A DNA stretch of 64,000 bases, from positions 935,001 through 999,000 of the forward strand of contig JAIUCV010000002.1 in NCBI GenBank assembly GCA_026724425.1, in the 5' to 3' direction. Shown piece after piece: positions 51,451 to 62,810 of the stretch. The notes beneath the pieces were generated by a model. That model worked only from the letters and a program-made list of their open reading frames with translations, was not told where the DNA came from and made no database searches. Both the position numbers and the translations under genes were made by a program. How positions within the stretch are numbered: position 1 is the first letter of the stretch; each line of letters starts with the position of its first letter. This DNA comes from Erythrophleum ivorense (lineage: Eukaryota; Streptophyta; Magnoliopsida; Fabales; Fabaceae).

Positions 51451-53113
51451 CTTAGTTCTTGTGCATTGCTCAATTAACAGCCACAAATTTAATCAATAGG
51501 ATGCCTTCAAGGGTCTTAAAATTTCTTTCCCACAAATTAGATCATGTCTTATCTTTCTTATCGAGTTTTAGGTTGCACTTCCTTTGTCCACAATAATCAC
51601 GGGATGTTTATTAGGTATTCCTCTACCAAGAAGGGCTACAAATGCTACTCTCCTTCTACCAAAAACTTCTCCATAACCTTGAATGTTACTTTCTTTGAAA
51701 AGACTCCTTTTCATTCACAAACACCCATTTAGGGAAAGAGTTTTGATATTCTACAAGAATGGCTGTTTAGAAGTGATTTTGGGCCTCAACATCATGAAAC
51801 TAGCATACAGTCCCTGATTTCACCAAAACAGCACCATAAAAATTTAATTCCATTCACTATCCCTAATTACAAGCCTGCGGTTAAACCTGACCCGAACACA
51901 ACTTGCCCTAAAGAACCTGAGGCATGCCCAAATGCTATACAACAGAAAGGAATACTTGTTTACACTAAAAAAAATAAGAAACCAATTAAATCAAGTGACA
52001 GAACAGCAGGTGGAACAGCAGAATTCAGATGAAAGCACACACTCTGAGCAATGTCTTCCCTTGCTCCAAGTTCTGAATTCCAAGAGGAGTTGGATGTTCC
52101 TATTGCTTTTATGAGAATTGCACAAAGCACTTCTTTAGTAACTTTATTACTTATGATAGATTCTCCTAAGGTACAGGCCTTTGTGCATGATGTTTCTCTT
52201 AAAAAGCTTTCAAATAATGTTTATGAGGCTAAGAAACAAGACTGACAAGCTGCAATCCAGGAGGAGTTAAATGCCCTTGAGAAGAACAAAACTTTGAAAA
52301 TTATTGATCTCTCTCCTAGAAAGACTCCTGTGAGATGCAAGTGGATCTTCATTGTGAAATGCCATCCCGTTAGAAGTATCAACCATCACAAAGCAAGGCT
52401 TGTTGCCAAAAGGTTTACTCAAACCCGTGGATTGGCCCCTACATCAAATTCTTGTTCTTCTTTACTGCTAATTTGGATTGGCCCCTATATCAACTAGATA
52501 TAAAGGAACACCTTCCTGAATGAAGACCTTGAAGAGGAGGTGTACATGGAAATTCTATCAGGTCTGGAGAATAAGAACTATGGTAATAAGGTGTATAGAC
52601 TTCATAAATCTTTGTATAGGCTCAAGCAATTTCCAAAACCCTAGTTTGAGAGATTCGCTATTATTGTAAAAATCATAGTTACACCTAGTGCCATATTGAT
52701 CACATGTTGTTTATCAAGCATGGTTCTAATTCTAATGGGAGATTAGCAATTCTAATTGTTTATATGGATGACATTGTAGTTACAAGAGATTATACTAATG
52801 AAATTAACAGGTTGATGAAATCACTTGCAACTAAGTTTGAGGTGAAAAATCTTGGTAGTGTAAGATACTTCTAAGGAATGGAAGTTGCAAGAACTAAAAA
52901 TGACATTTCAGTATCCCAAAGATAATATACTCTAGACCTTTTTAAAGAAACAAGGTTGTTGAGGTATAAACCAATAGATATTCTGATGGAAGCTGACTAT
53001 AAACTAAAACTTAGCAAGAAAGCCCTATGGTCAACATTGGGAGATGCCAAAGACTCGTAAGATGGTTGACTTGTCTCACACTCATCTAAATATTAGTTTT
53101 CCTGTGACCATAG

Positions 53114-54406
53114 TGATGTAGGGCCAGAAGTAACTAAGGGGAAAAAAGGAGGGATAGTGAAGAATAAAAGGAGAAATCTAAAGATACTTTATTATTCAAT
53201 CAATGGTAATGTACATAATCCTAATTCTCATGGATTATATATAGAGCTTAGAAGATAACTACTAATAACAAATCCTAATCGTAATGGTAACTAAATAAAT
53301 AATTAATATTTAAACCAAAATAAAACAAATCTAATGATAAGCCTAAGATAAGATAAAACAAACCTAATGATAAACCTAAAACAAAATAATTATAACAAAT
53401 TATTTTAACATTTTCCTATGCCTAAAATAAGTTTTAATAATTGGATCTCCATCGTTTCCCCTCAGCTAACAAAAACTCTCCTTTGGAAAAGAAAACTATT
53501 GATAAGCCTACTTCAAAGCAAGATCAACAATGAAGAACTCCTCCTCAGTAATCCATGTAGCATTAGAATTTGAGAAACCTTTCCAACGAACAAGGTAGCA
53601 ACAGAGGGGACCTTCTGGAAAAGGAACAACTTGGTCATCCATGATTACATCAATGGCTTCTTCATGCGGCAAAAAAGATGGAAGAGCAGGCACAGGAGCT
53701 TGATGACGCTGGACACCCCACTTACTTCCCAAATGGCAAGTATGGCAAAAAATAAAGACAAAAAGGTTGGAACAGCAACTTTAAGACGTTTGGTGCGTGC
53801 AACACGTGAAGCTTACATGCAAGGAGCTTTGCTAACGCATGTGATGACCAATGATGATGACATTCAGTGATCTAGTCAAATTTCCCCTTCTGGTTCTAAT
53901 GGTATGGTTAGTTGGTTGTTCCAACGAACGAAGGTGGGAGAACCAGTGTGGAACAATGTTGCGCCTAATGTTCCAGGCCTCTGTAATGTTTTTTTCAGTT
54001 TTGGTGGTTGAAGACAGCAGGAAGTAGTTAGGCTTTGATACCAATTGATATATGACCAATAGTAACTTAGGGGAATAAAGGAGGGAGAGTGAAGAATAGA
54101 GGGAGAAATCTGAAGATACTTGATTATTTAATCAATGTCAAGATAAATAATCTTAATTCTCATAGGTCATATATAGAGCTCAGGAGATAACTACTAATAA
54201 CAAATCCTAATATTAAGGGCAACTAAATAAATAACTAATATTTAAATCAAAATAAAACAAATCTATGATAAGCTTAAACAAGATAATGATAAGCCTAAAA
54301 CAAGATAAAACAAGCCTAATGATAAGTTTAAAACAAAATAATCATACCAAATTATTTTAACATTTTCCTGCGCTTAAAATAAGTTTTAATAACTGGATCT
54401 CCATCA
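53114..54406 (-). mobile_element. Small non-autonomous Gypsy (chromovirus) element nested in Copia 3
   Basis: Direct repeats 53114-53456 and 54048-54406 are its LTRs. On the minus strand they run TGATGGAGATCC to ...CATATATCA. The minus-strand primer-binding site TGGTATCAAAGCC lies next to the 54048 LTR, and the purine tract GAGGGGAAACG next to the other, so the element is transcribed leftward. Flanks CATAG (53109-53113) and AATAG (54407-54411) fit a 5-bp target duplication with one change. Only about 590 bp of interior remain, which includes a chromodomain. Reverse transcriptase is absent. Confidence 0.9.
53508..53732 (-). pseudogene. Chromodomain remnant of a Gypsy integrase
   Basis: This 74-codon open frame (MGSKWGVQRH to DLALK) contains YLVRWKGFSNSNATWITEEE, the aromatic-rich chromodomain pattern found at the end of chromovirus integrases. 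It is the only conserved coding block left in the small nested element. In a complete element it would guide integration to particular chromatin. Whether this short frame is ever translated is unknown. Confidence 0.8.
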
Positions 54407-55000
54407 AATAGCTAATTAGTTTATGAACAAACTGAATGAGAAACACCTAAAAGTTGTATACAGAATTCTACGATACCTTAAACTGACCCTTGGTAAAGGC
54501 CTATTTTTCATAAAAGGCATCTATAAATGTATTTAAGTCTTCTAGATGTTAATTGGGCAAGATTTGTAACTAATACAAGGTCCATTGTTGGCTATTGTAC
54601 ATTAGTATAAGGCAACTTGGTTATTTGGCAGAACAAGAATCAACCTGTTGTTGCAAGAAGTAGTACAAAAACAAAGCATCATGCATTGACAGTTGGGATT
54701 TAGAAAGGAATTTGGTTAATAAGACTTCTTAAGGAGCTCAAATTGTGTATTGACATGCCTATTAAAGTGTTATGTGATAACATGACTATTATTGGAATAT
54801 CATGATCGGACAAATCATGTGGAGATTGATCGTTACTTCATTAAAGAGAAGATTGACTCAAGTTTACTAAAGTTAAATTATGTTTCTACCAATTCTCAAG
54901 TTACTAATGTGATGAGTACAATTGTTGCCAAGGTTAAGTTTAAGGAATTGAGCTCCAAAGTTAAGAATGATCAACATCTACTCCTCAACTTGAGGAAAAG

Positions 55001-55272
55001 TATTGAAAGTCATGTGTATGTGGGTGTGCGTGATCTTTTGGAGATTATCTTTTAGTTATAAGTTGATTTTATTTTTGAACTTAGTCAACCTTATTATGCT
55101 TCTTTCCTTCCTTGTGTATGGCTCAATTAAGATTAGTGATCACTTTGTTTTTGCTGCCTAATTTCTTGCAATTCAATTGGCTGGTTTGTAGCCAACTTCT
55201 CCTTTTTTATGTAATGTCACTTCCTAAATAATAACACAGCACACATAGATAACATTGCTCTAGGTTTCTTCA
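55001..55272 (+). repeat. 3' LTR of Copia 3
   Basis: 272 bp, starting TATTGAAAGTC (the expected TG is mutated) and ending TTCTTCA before the target duplication. Confidence 0.88.
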
Positions 55273-55277
55273 AAATC

Positions 55278-55560
55278 AATAACTAAAAATAACTTCATCA
55301 CAATTTCAAGGAATCCATAAAATCAAATGCACCAACCACATCAAACACCAATATTTACATCAAATGCATTCAATCTGTGGTTTTCAAAGACAACAAAACC
55401 AAGCATTGATGAAAAATGACCACAGGAAAAAATTAGTGTGTACAATACCAATTCCACGTCAAGATTGTTCAGGGAAAATATCTCTTAGATTCTACTACCT
55501 TTAAGAGAGAATCTGATTCCATTTAGGAAGAAACAAATCCTTAATTGGTGGCTTTATTGA
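55278..55560. other. Intronic or intergenic DNA between Copia 3 and Copia 4
   Basis: AT-rich sequence without coding signal. If the NEDD1 N-terminal exons survive, they are not in this gap. The 5' LTR of Copia 4 could begin here or nearby, but I could not recognise it without its partner, which lies outside the window. Confidence 0.4.
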
Positions 55561-57510
55561 AGGCAAACATCAAGGGTCAATTATATAACCATGCATTGCT
55601 ATTTTTACTATCTACCATCCTATTTTCTCTCTTTGGAATTTATTACATGGTTGCTATTAACATTGTCTATAATCCTTCAAAAGCCAATGGAAAGATTATA
55701 GCTTCCCTCATAATTTTATTTGAAATCTTCGTGGTATCAAAGCTTTCCCTAGCAAGCCTCTTAACCATGACAACCTCCTCCCATAGAAAGAACCCCAACT
55801 CACAATTCAAGCTTTTCATTAGTAATTTCCAACAAGCTAAACATGACAAATTTCTTGATATGGCTCACAAAACCACCTTACCCTTTATTCTCTCAATTTG
55901 CATTAGCTCTTAAAGGTTTTGAACAGTCAAATGATGTAAGAAAAGATGAGGAGAGAATTTTTTTTTCCAATATGCTCAACCTTCTTTAGATAGAGTGATC
56001 CTGGAAGAAACAACTGAGGAGCCCATGGAAACTTTATCTTGCATGGCAAAGGCTTTACTCTTGCTAGAAGGTATAACTCACATGGCCAAACAAATAGAAA
56101 TCACAATCAAGGTAGCAACCACTCTTTGAAGGACAACAATGCTTCTAGAAAACAACCACAAGCAGTTCGTACAACCTCTGAAAATAATGGTAAAGTTGCT
56201 TGTCAAATATGTGATAGAGCAATCATCTGACTTTGAGTGTTGGTACAGGTTTGACTACTCTTACCAACCAGAGGTGCTTCTCCAAGCTCTTGCAAATCCT
56301 GCTATCAATTATTCATCTTAATATGTGGATTCCACAACTACTTCACATATGACAAATGATGTGATTTGTGTGGGGGATGGAACTAGTTTACCTATATCTC
56401 ACACAGTTGAAACTAGGATCAATACACAAAATGGAAATTTGAATTTAAAAGAAGTGTTTGTGGTACTAGATTTGAAGAAGAATTTATAATCAGATGGAAA
56501 GCTTACTGAAGATAACTTGTGCACTTTTGAATTTACTACTTCTGACTTTGGCGTTAAGGACAAAAACCAAAAAACAATAGCAAAGGAGCATAAAAGGGGT
56601 CAACTCTATGCTTTGGATGACACCTCTCAAAAAGTGTCCAATAAGGAAAGGTGGATCATCTACAACACTATGGCATCAACATCTTGAGCATCCAAACTAT
56701 AAGACGTTATCTTTGTTAAATAAAATGAAGAATATTGATATTTCTCATTGGGTTTCTAAAACTCCAATTTGTGTCAGTTGTCAAGTAGGAAAAAGTTGTA
56801 AACAACCTTTTCATTCATCAAATAAAATTTTAGAATTTCCTCTTGTGAAAATATATTGCAATCTTTGGGACCTAGTCCTTTGGCTTCAAATCAAAGATTT
56901 CATTTTCATGCTGTGTTAATAGATGACTACTCAAGGTTTACATGATTATATCCTAAAAGAAAGAAATTTGAACTTTTTTCTTTTGCTTAAAAAAACTTCC
57001 AAAGTTTAGCAAAAAATAAGTTTGTTTATCAAATTAAAAGTTTTCAATGTGATGGTAATGGAGAATTAAGTTCTCATGATTTTCTCACTTATATTAAAGA
57101 TAAAGGAATTAAGATACAAAATTCTCATCGAAAGGAAACATATAGTTGAAATTGGCTTGATTATACTTTTTCATTCAAATTTGCCTTTATCTCTTTAGGT
57201 TGACATCTTCCTTTTTGCAGTATATCTCATTAATTGCCTACCATCTTTGGTGTTAAACAGTGACACAAATAATACAGGTGACAAGTTGATTATCGTAGCT
57301 TGTGGATTCTTGGATGTAGATGCTTTCCTTCCTTAAGACACCAAGGTAGAAATAAATACACCAAAAAGACATCCATGTGTTTTCATTGACTACAATCTTA
57401 TGCTCAAGTGGTATTCTTGTTCAGATATGACAACAAGGAAAATATATATTTCTAGACATGTTGTCTTCGATGAGGCATTTCTTCCATACAAGGCCTCCAA
57501 ACCCTCCTAA
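55560..57510 (+). pseudogene. Copia 4 gag, protease and integrase (left part)
   Basis: Gag C-terminus at about 56040-56230, with a remnant zinc-knuckle region (KVACQICDRAI). Protease at about 56320 with YVDSTTTSHMTND, where the catalytic DSGA has become DSTT. Then LNLKEVFVVLDLKKN, KGHKRGQLYALD in damaged form, the pre-integrase HHCC finger near 56670-56790 (LWHQHLEHPN, then CVSCQVGKS), and integrase to about 57480 (GCRCFPSLRHQGRNKYTKK in a shifted frame). 55560-55910 probably belongs to gag but is not clear. Frames change repeatedly. The element continues at 62811 after the nested Gypsy. Confidence 0.85.
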
Positions 57511-57855
57511 TGGGAAACACTCCATATTAGTATTATTTATAGTAGGCAAACACCTCCACTAGAGTATGGAGTAGCAGAGGTGAATTACAATGATGCAAAA
57601 GAAGAAAAAATATGAAGAAAGAAGAAGAAAGATCTAACATTCGAAAGGCTAGTCTCTCCACAGACGTCACACAAAATCTTTCCCCCTCCTCTCACGCTCC
57701 GCAGGCCCAAAATACTCCTTTAAAAGAAAATCACGCCTTTTCTCTCCTGCCAAGTTAGTTACTGATACTAAATTGTCTATTATGCCCTCCTAAGCCACCT
57801 TAACGTTCTTTTCCTTTTCCTTCTTGAATACAGCTGCAAGGTCTTGCGTTGATCA
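57511..57855 (-). repeat. 3' LTR of the nested Gypsy element
   Basis: Pairs with 62475-62810; shares GTAGGCAAACACCTCCACTA and GAGGTGAATTAC-type blocks with small changes. Confidence 0.92.
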
Positions 57856-57899
57856 TTACCCCCCCCCCCAATTCAAGGACTCCTTGTCCTCAAGGTGAA

Positions 57900-60800
57900 A
57901 GTCAGGGAATTAAGTTTGAATAACATCATAACTCTTCCATGTGTTGTCATGCTAAGGTAACTTGGGCCATTTCACTAAAACTTCAACCTGTCTATTGGTC
58001 AGTAGCCTGGATTTTCGAATAGCTTCAAACTGAATGTACAGTTCCATGTCTTCAATTAAAAAATTAGGGAAACTTTAGGAGACAACCGAGGGATGGAGGG
58101 ATGGTTTAAGTTGAGAGAAATAAAAAACAGGATGAATATGAGCTGTAGGTGGCAAGTCTAGCTCATAAGCCACTTCACCCAAGTTTTGAATAATTTTGAA
58201 TGGACCATTGCAATGCGAACCAAGTTTCTCATTAGGCATCTTTGCAAGAGACTTGAATTTATAAGGCTACAATTTTAAATAAATCATGTCCCAAATGGTA
58301 ACAGTAACATCTCTTCCCCTTTTGTTGGCATGGAGTTTCATTTAAACCTAAGCCTTCTCCAAATTAGTCTTCAATTTTGCTAATATCAGATTTCTTGTTC
58401 AAATTTCATCATTGACCTCATCAACTCTAGTAAAGCTATCCTCCAACCTAAAAAAAGTGGCAAGATCTTTACGATAGAGAGCCTTAAAAGAATTCATACT
58501 TGTAGACCTATTATAATTGGTATTGAACCAATATTCAGGCTAACTTAACCATGTAACCCATTACTTGGCTTGTCACTAGTGAAACGCCTAAGGTATGCTT
58601 CTAGTCCTTTGTTTATGACTTTTGTTCGCCCATCGATTTGAGGGCGATACTTTGAACTATAAGCAAGAGTAATTCCTGATTGCTTAAATAATTCTTTCCA
58701 AAAGCCAATAAGGAACACTCTATCCCTATCTGATACTATAGACTTTGGAAACCCATGCAATCGTACCACTTCCTTAACAAAAATAGTAGCAACATCTTTG
58801 GCTAAGAAGGAGTGAGAGAGAGGCATAAAATGGCCATATTTTGTTAATCGGTCCACCACTACCATAATAGTATCATATTTGTGAGATTTAAGAAGGCCAG
58901 TGATAAAATCTATACTTATATCTTCCCAAACATGCTAAGGAATATGTAAAGATTGCAAGAGACCAGCTGAGCTCAAAGCCTGATATTTGTAACACTGGCA
59001 AACATCACATTTAGCTACATACGCTTGCACATCCTTCCGCATTCCTTCCCAATAAAATAGAGCAACTAACCTCTTATATGTCTTTAAATATCCAAAGTGT
59101 CCCCTAAGTGGTGAATCATGAAACTCCTTAAGTAAGAGAGAAATCCTAGTAGAAGATTTACAGAGTCCTTAGCAGCCTTTGTAAAATAAATAGCCACATT
59201 TCATAGTGTAACCTAGATGGTAAGCAGATCCTATTGTAATTTGATGTATGATAGAAGAGAGTGTAGGATCTTGGTGAATCTCATTTTCCTAGTCATCCCA
59301 ATTACTTAATTGCCACAAAGAATTATGCAACTCTATTGCTGTTTCCCTCCTTGATAGGGCGTTAGTTATTGTGTTTTATTTTCTAGGTTTGTATTAGACT
59401 TCAAAATGATAGCTCATAATCTTGGAAACCCACTTCTGCTGGTCAGGATCAATGACCCATTGTTCCAAGAGAAATTTAAGAGCTTTTTGATGAGTTTTAA
59501 TGACAAAAGAATGCCCCATCAAATAATAGTACCATTTCTCTTGCAAAGACAATAGCCATTAACTCCCTCTTATAAACAGAACGGAGTTAATGTTTGAGAG
59601 ATAAAACTTGACTATGGTAAGCGATTAGTCGCCCTTGCTACATTAACACTGCTCCAACACCAAAATCAAAGACATCAACTTCTATTACAAAAGGCTAAGA
59701 GAAATTGGGTAGAGTTAAAATCAGAGTAGTTGTCATAGCATGTTTCAAAGCTTCAAAAGCTTCTTGGGCCTACTCACTCCATTGTAAAGCGTCCTTTTTA
59801 AGCAAGTTTGTTAAAAGGGCAACAATCTTACCATAATCCTTCACAAACTTCCTATAATACCTAGTAAGCCCCAAAAATCCCTTCAAAGCCTTTAAATCTT
59901 TAAGAACAAGTCATTCCACCATACTCATGAGTTTTTAGGGATCAGCTTGCACTCTATCACTTGAAATGATATGTCCTAACACTCCAACTTTTGTTGAGCA
60001 AACACACATTTTTTTGGTATTAATAACCAACTGATTTTGTTGGAGTATATGTAAGGCTTATCGAAGGTGTTGAAAATGAAAAAATATATTATTAAAAAAC
60101 ACCAAAATAAATTATTATAACGTCGTTTGATCCATGTGACCAACCCCATTTAGTGCGAAAATACCTATTGTTGTTCTTGTTGTTGTATTCTTTAAAGATG
60201 TCATTCATCAGAAATCAAAAGGTGGAGGGGGCATTAACCAAATGACATCACCATAAACTCATAATGACCTTCATGGGTCCTAAAAGCTATCTTGTACTTA
60301 TCTCCCTTTCTTATGCAAATTTGATGGTACCTTGATTTAAGGTCTAGCTTGGAAAACACCTTGGCTCTTCCAAGTTCATCAAGTAATTCATTGATGGAGG
60401 GAATAAGAAATTTATCAAGTATAATTATTTTATTGAGAGACCTATAGTCTACGTAAAAGCGCCAACTTTTATCTTTCTTGTTTACCAAGAATACTATACT
60501 TGAGTAAAGGCCGCAGCTGGGTCTAATGATCTCTAACACAATCATCTCCTTAACTAAGCATTCAATCTTAGCTTTTTGGGAGTAGGGATACCTACAAGGT
60601 CTTATGTTGGGAGGTGCCTCCCCTCGTTTGAGCTCAACAGCATGATCCTTGAAGCGAATGAGAGGTAGTCCGTTCATTGATTCTTGCATCGCAAGAAAAT
60701 CATCTAGTATACTCTGAATTTCAAGTGTCATAGTTGAAGTAGTCACTGCAGCAAGGGTGAGCTCATTAAATTCCACTAAAAAGCCTTGTTTTCCCTTGCT

Positions 60801-62450
60801 CAAAGTTCAGATCATGGATTTTAATGATATTAGAGTTTTGGACAATGATGGATCTCCATGCAAATACATCCACCCCCTCCCCCCCCCCCCCCTAAATGTT
60901 AACTTTGAAAGTTGATTTTCCTTAATCAACTCTAACTTCTCTTAACGATTCAAGCCAATCTACTCCTAAAATTACATCAACTCCTCCCAAGTCAAAAGGA
61001 TAAAATGATAGCTGGAGCCTTAAATTCTACATATCCAACATTATATTATGGCAAATTCCCACACCCTTAACATGGTACCTATCTCCAACTTGCACTTCAA
61101 ATGAGATAGTTTTGTCCAAGTGCAAATGTAGCTCATCAATCAAAATTGCATCAATGAAGTTGTGTTGCCCCACAATCTATCAATACCATCACTTACTTGT
61201 TCTGACTTTTTCCCTTCAACCTTAATGTCTTACTTTTAGTTATTCCCACTATGGAATTCATAGATAAAGCCATCAATGGTTCGTCTAATTGGGTCTCTTA
61301 GACTAGTTCTGTTTTAACCATCTCTACCACCTTTGGATCTTCATTGTCGTCATTCAATTTAGATAATATCAACACTTGGAGTTTTTTTTTTTTTGACATC
61401 TATGATTTGGCCCAAATCTTTTATCACACTTAAAACACAATCCCAGCTCACATTTCTTCGCTATCTTTGCATCTCATTCTTCTAGAGTTGCTACTTAACG
61501 AGGAGTAAGTCACTGGTATGCTGGTAGATTTTGAATCTCGGCCTCCCTTCATATCCAAGCTCTTGTCGGAGATAACAATAGATGTACTCTTCACAAATTC
61601 CAAAAATCTAAATGACCTGGTGGCACTCATTTTTTATCCTACCCATAATCGCCAGAATAAGGTTGAGCTGCCTTAGTCCATCCCGATTCCTTTGCTCTTT
61701 CCAAAACAAAATTTCTATCTTCAATCCTTTGAGCCGTATCCATTAGCTCTTGTAAGGAATGGATTTTAAGCATATGAATTTTAGCTTTAATCTCATCTTT
61801 CAATCCATTCTTGAATGCACTAATTAATACATCATCTGCCACTTCCTTTAAGGTTGCAATGAGGAGCTCAAAACGTTCCTTATATTCAGGCCACTGTGCT
61901 CTCCTGCCTCAAGGACATCATCATCTTGTAAGTGTCTCCACATTGTGAATTATGGAATCACAAGATGAGGTCCTTTTTTAGCTTAGTCCATGACTTCAAT
62001 GGACACTTGGTCCTTTTCCATTGAAACCAATGTAACGCAAGTCCTTCCAAGCATACTACTACTGCATCTAATTTCTCTTCCTCAACTATTTTATTCATAT
62101 AGAAATATTGCTCAGCTCTGAAGACCTAACCCATTGGTTCCACTCCAGCAAACAACGGTAACTTTCGACATCATAATCTAAGGGCTTCTCATTCAACTTC
62201 ACTGCTTTTCCAAACTTCCACTTAACACGTCAAAATCTTTATCATGCTCAAAAAAGGGTGCTTCTTCCATCGACTTCATTTTTTCATCCATCCTTCATTC
62301 ATTTCAAGCGTCATTCAACATTTTGATTACCAAATCCCATAACGCAGCAACCTCTTGTTCCACTTTGGTCACACTTTGTTCCATTCCCATCGTATGTTTC
62401 TCCACAGTTTCAATTCTCCCCTCCATCCTAGTGTTTACCATTCCCTAGAA
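57900..62450 (-). pseudogene. Gypsy gag-pol polyprotein, broken
   Basis: On the minus strand: gag with LISAFKNGLKDEIKAK (61842-61639) and further gag up to about 62400. Reverse transcriptase in the frame 60803-60234 has KIECLVKEMIVLEIIRPS, WRFYVDYRSLNK and FSKLDLKSRYHQI; this frame is open for 189 codons, the longest intact piece. RNase H near 60200-59350 (QWVIDPDQQKWVSKIMSYHF). Integrase zinc finger near 59000 (CDVCQ) and core 58865-58545 (VDRLTKYGHFMPLSHS, FPKSIVSDRDRVF, with the usual catalytic Asp). A chromodomain is near 58000-57900 (VLVKWPKLP, then DNTWKSYDVI and FPDFHLEDK). Stops between blocks make it non-autonomous. Confidence 0.92.
60879..60892. repeat. Run of 14 C inside the Gypsy element
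   Basis: A homopolymer tract preceded by CACCCCCT. Its length is uncertain in any assembly. Confidence 0.85.
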
Positions 62451-62474
62451 TTGACTGCTCTAATACAAAATTGA

Positions 62475-62810
62475 TGGGAAATGCTCCGTATTGGTATTAT
62501 TAATAGTAGGCAAACACCTCCACTAAAGTATGAAGTAGCAAAGGTGAATTACGGTGATGCAAGAATAGAAAAAATATGAAGAACGAAGAAGAAGGATCTA
62601 GCATTCGAGAGGCTAGTCTCTCCACAAATGTCACACAAAATCTTCCCCTCCTCTCTAGCTCCCCATGCCCGAAATACTCCCTAATAGAAAATCACACCCT
62701 CTCTCTCCTGCCTTATTGACACTAAAATGTCTATTCCGCCCTCTTAAGCCACCTCAGCGTGCTTTTTCTTTTTCCTTCTTGAATACACATGCAAGGTCTT
62801 GCGTTCGTCA
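62475..62810 (-). repeat. 5' LTR of the nested Gypsy element
   Basis: 336 bp, pairs with 57511-57855. Confidence 0.92.

Larger units (their letters stand above)
51490..54995 (+). pseudogene. Copia 3 pol remnant, split by an insertion
   Basis: The integrase C-terminus spans about 51490-51720 (FIRYSSTKKGYKCYSP). Then comes an unconserved linker, reverse transcriptase at 52260-53105 (PVRCKWIFIVK, HKARLVAKRFTQT, NTFLNEDLEEEVYME, and a catalytic VYMDDIVVT near 52760-52785), and RNase H at 54412-54990 (VYRILRYLKLTLGKGLFF, then HVEIDRYFIKEKID). The two halves are separated by the nested Gypsy element at 53114-54406. Stops and frameshifts throughout. Confidence 0.88.
51309..55272 (+). mobile_element. 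Copia LTR retrotransposon 3, internally deleted, with a nested Gypsy element
   Basis: The 5' LTR begins TGTTGAGAATCACTTG at 51309 and is cut off at about 51450. The 3' LTR is 55001-55272, preceded by the purine tract CTTGAGGAAAAG. A perfect target duplication AAATC lies at 51304-51308 and 55273-55277. Gag, protease and most of integrase are missing; coding similarity resumes at the integrase C-terminus (INRMPSRVLKFL near 51495). It sits upstream of the first surviving NEDD1 exon, probably in another intron of that gene. Confidence 0.93.
57511..62810 (-). mobile_element. Chromodomain Gypsy LTR retrotransposon nested in Copia 4
   Basis: LTRs at 57511-57855 and 62475-62810 are closely similar (on plus: TGGGAAA...GTCA). 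The element reads leftward: 5' LTR, a primer-binding region TTTGTATTAGAGC, gag, protease, reverse transcriptase, RNase H, integrase, chromodomain, then a long G tract (C11 on plus, 57859-57869) as polypurine tract. Flanks CCTAA (57506-57510) and CCTCC (62811-62815) would be a degraded target duplication. Both sides are parts of one Copia element, which proves the nesting order. The LTRs differ at several dozen sites by eye. Confidence 0.94.

Noticed and set aside
55545..55913. 122-codon hydrophobic plus-strand frame
   Set aside because: It looks like a membrane protein but lies where Copia 4 gag is expected. The hydrophobic stretch is probably a frame or strand artefact of decayed gag.
57859..57869. 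C11 tract as an assembly gap
   Set aside because: It lies exactly where the polypurine tract of the minus-strand Gypsy element must be, so a G-rich tract is expected, although its exact length is uncertain.
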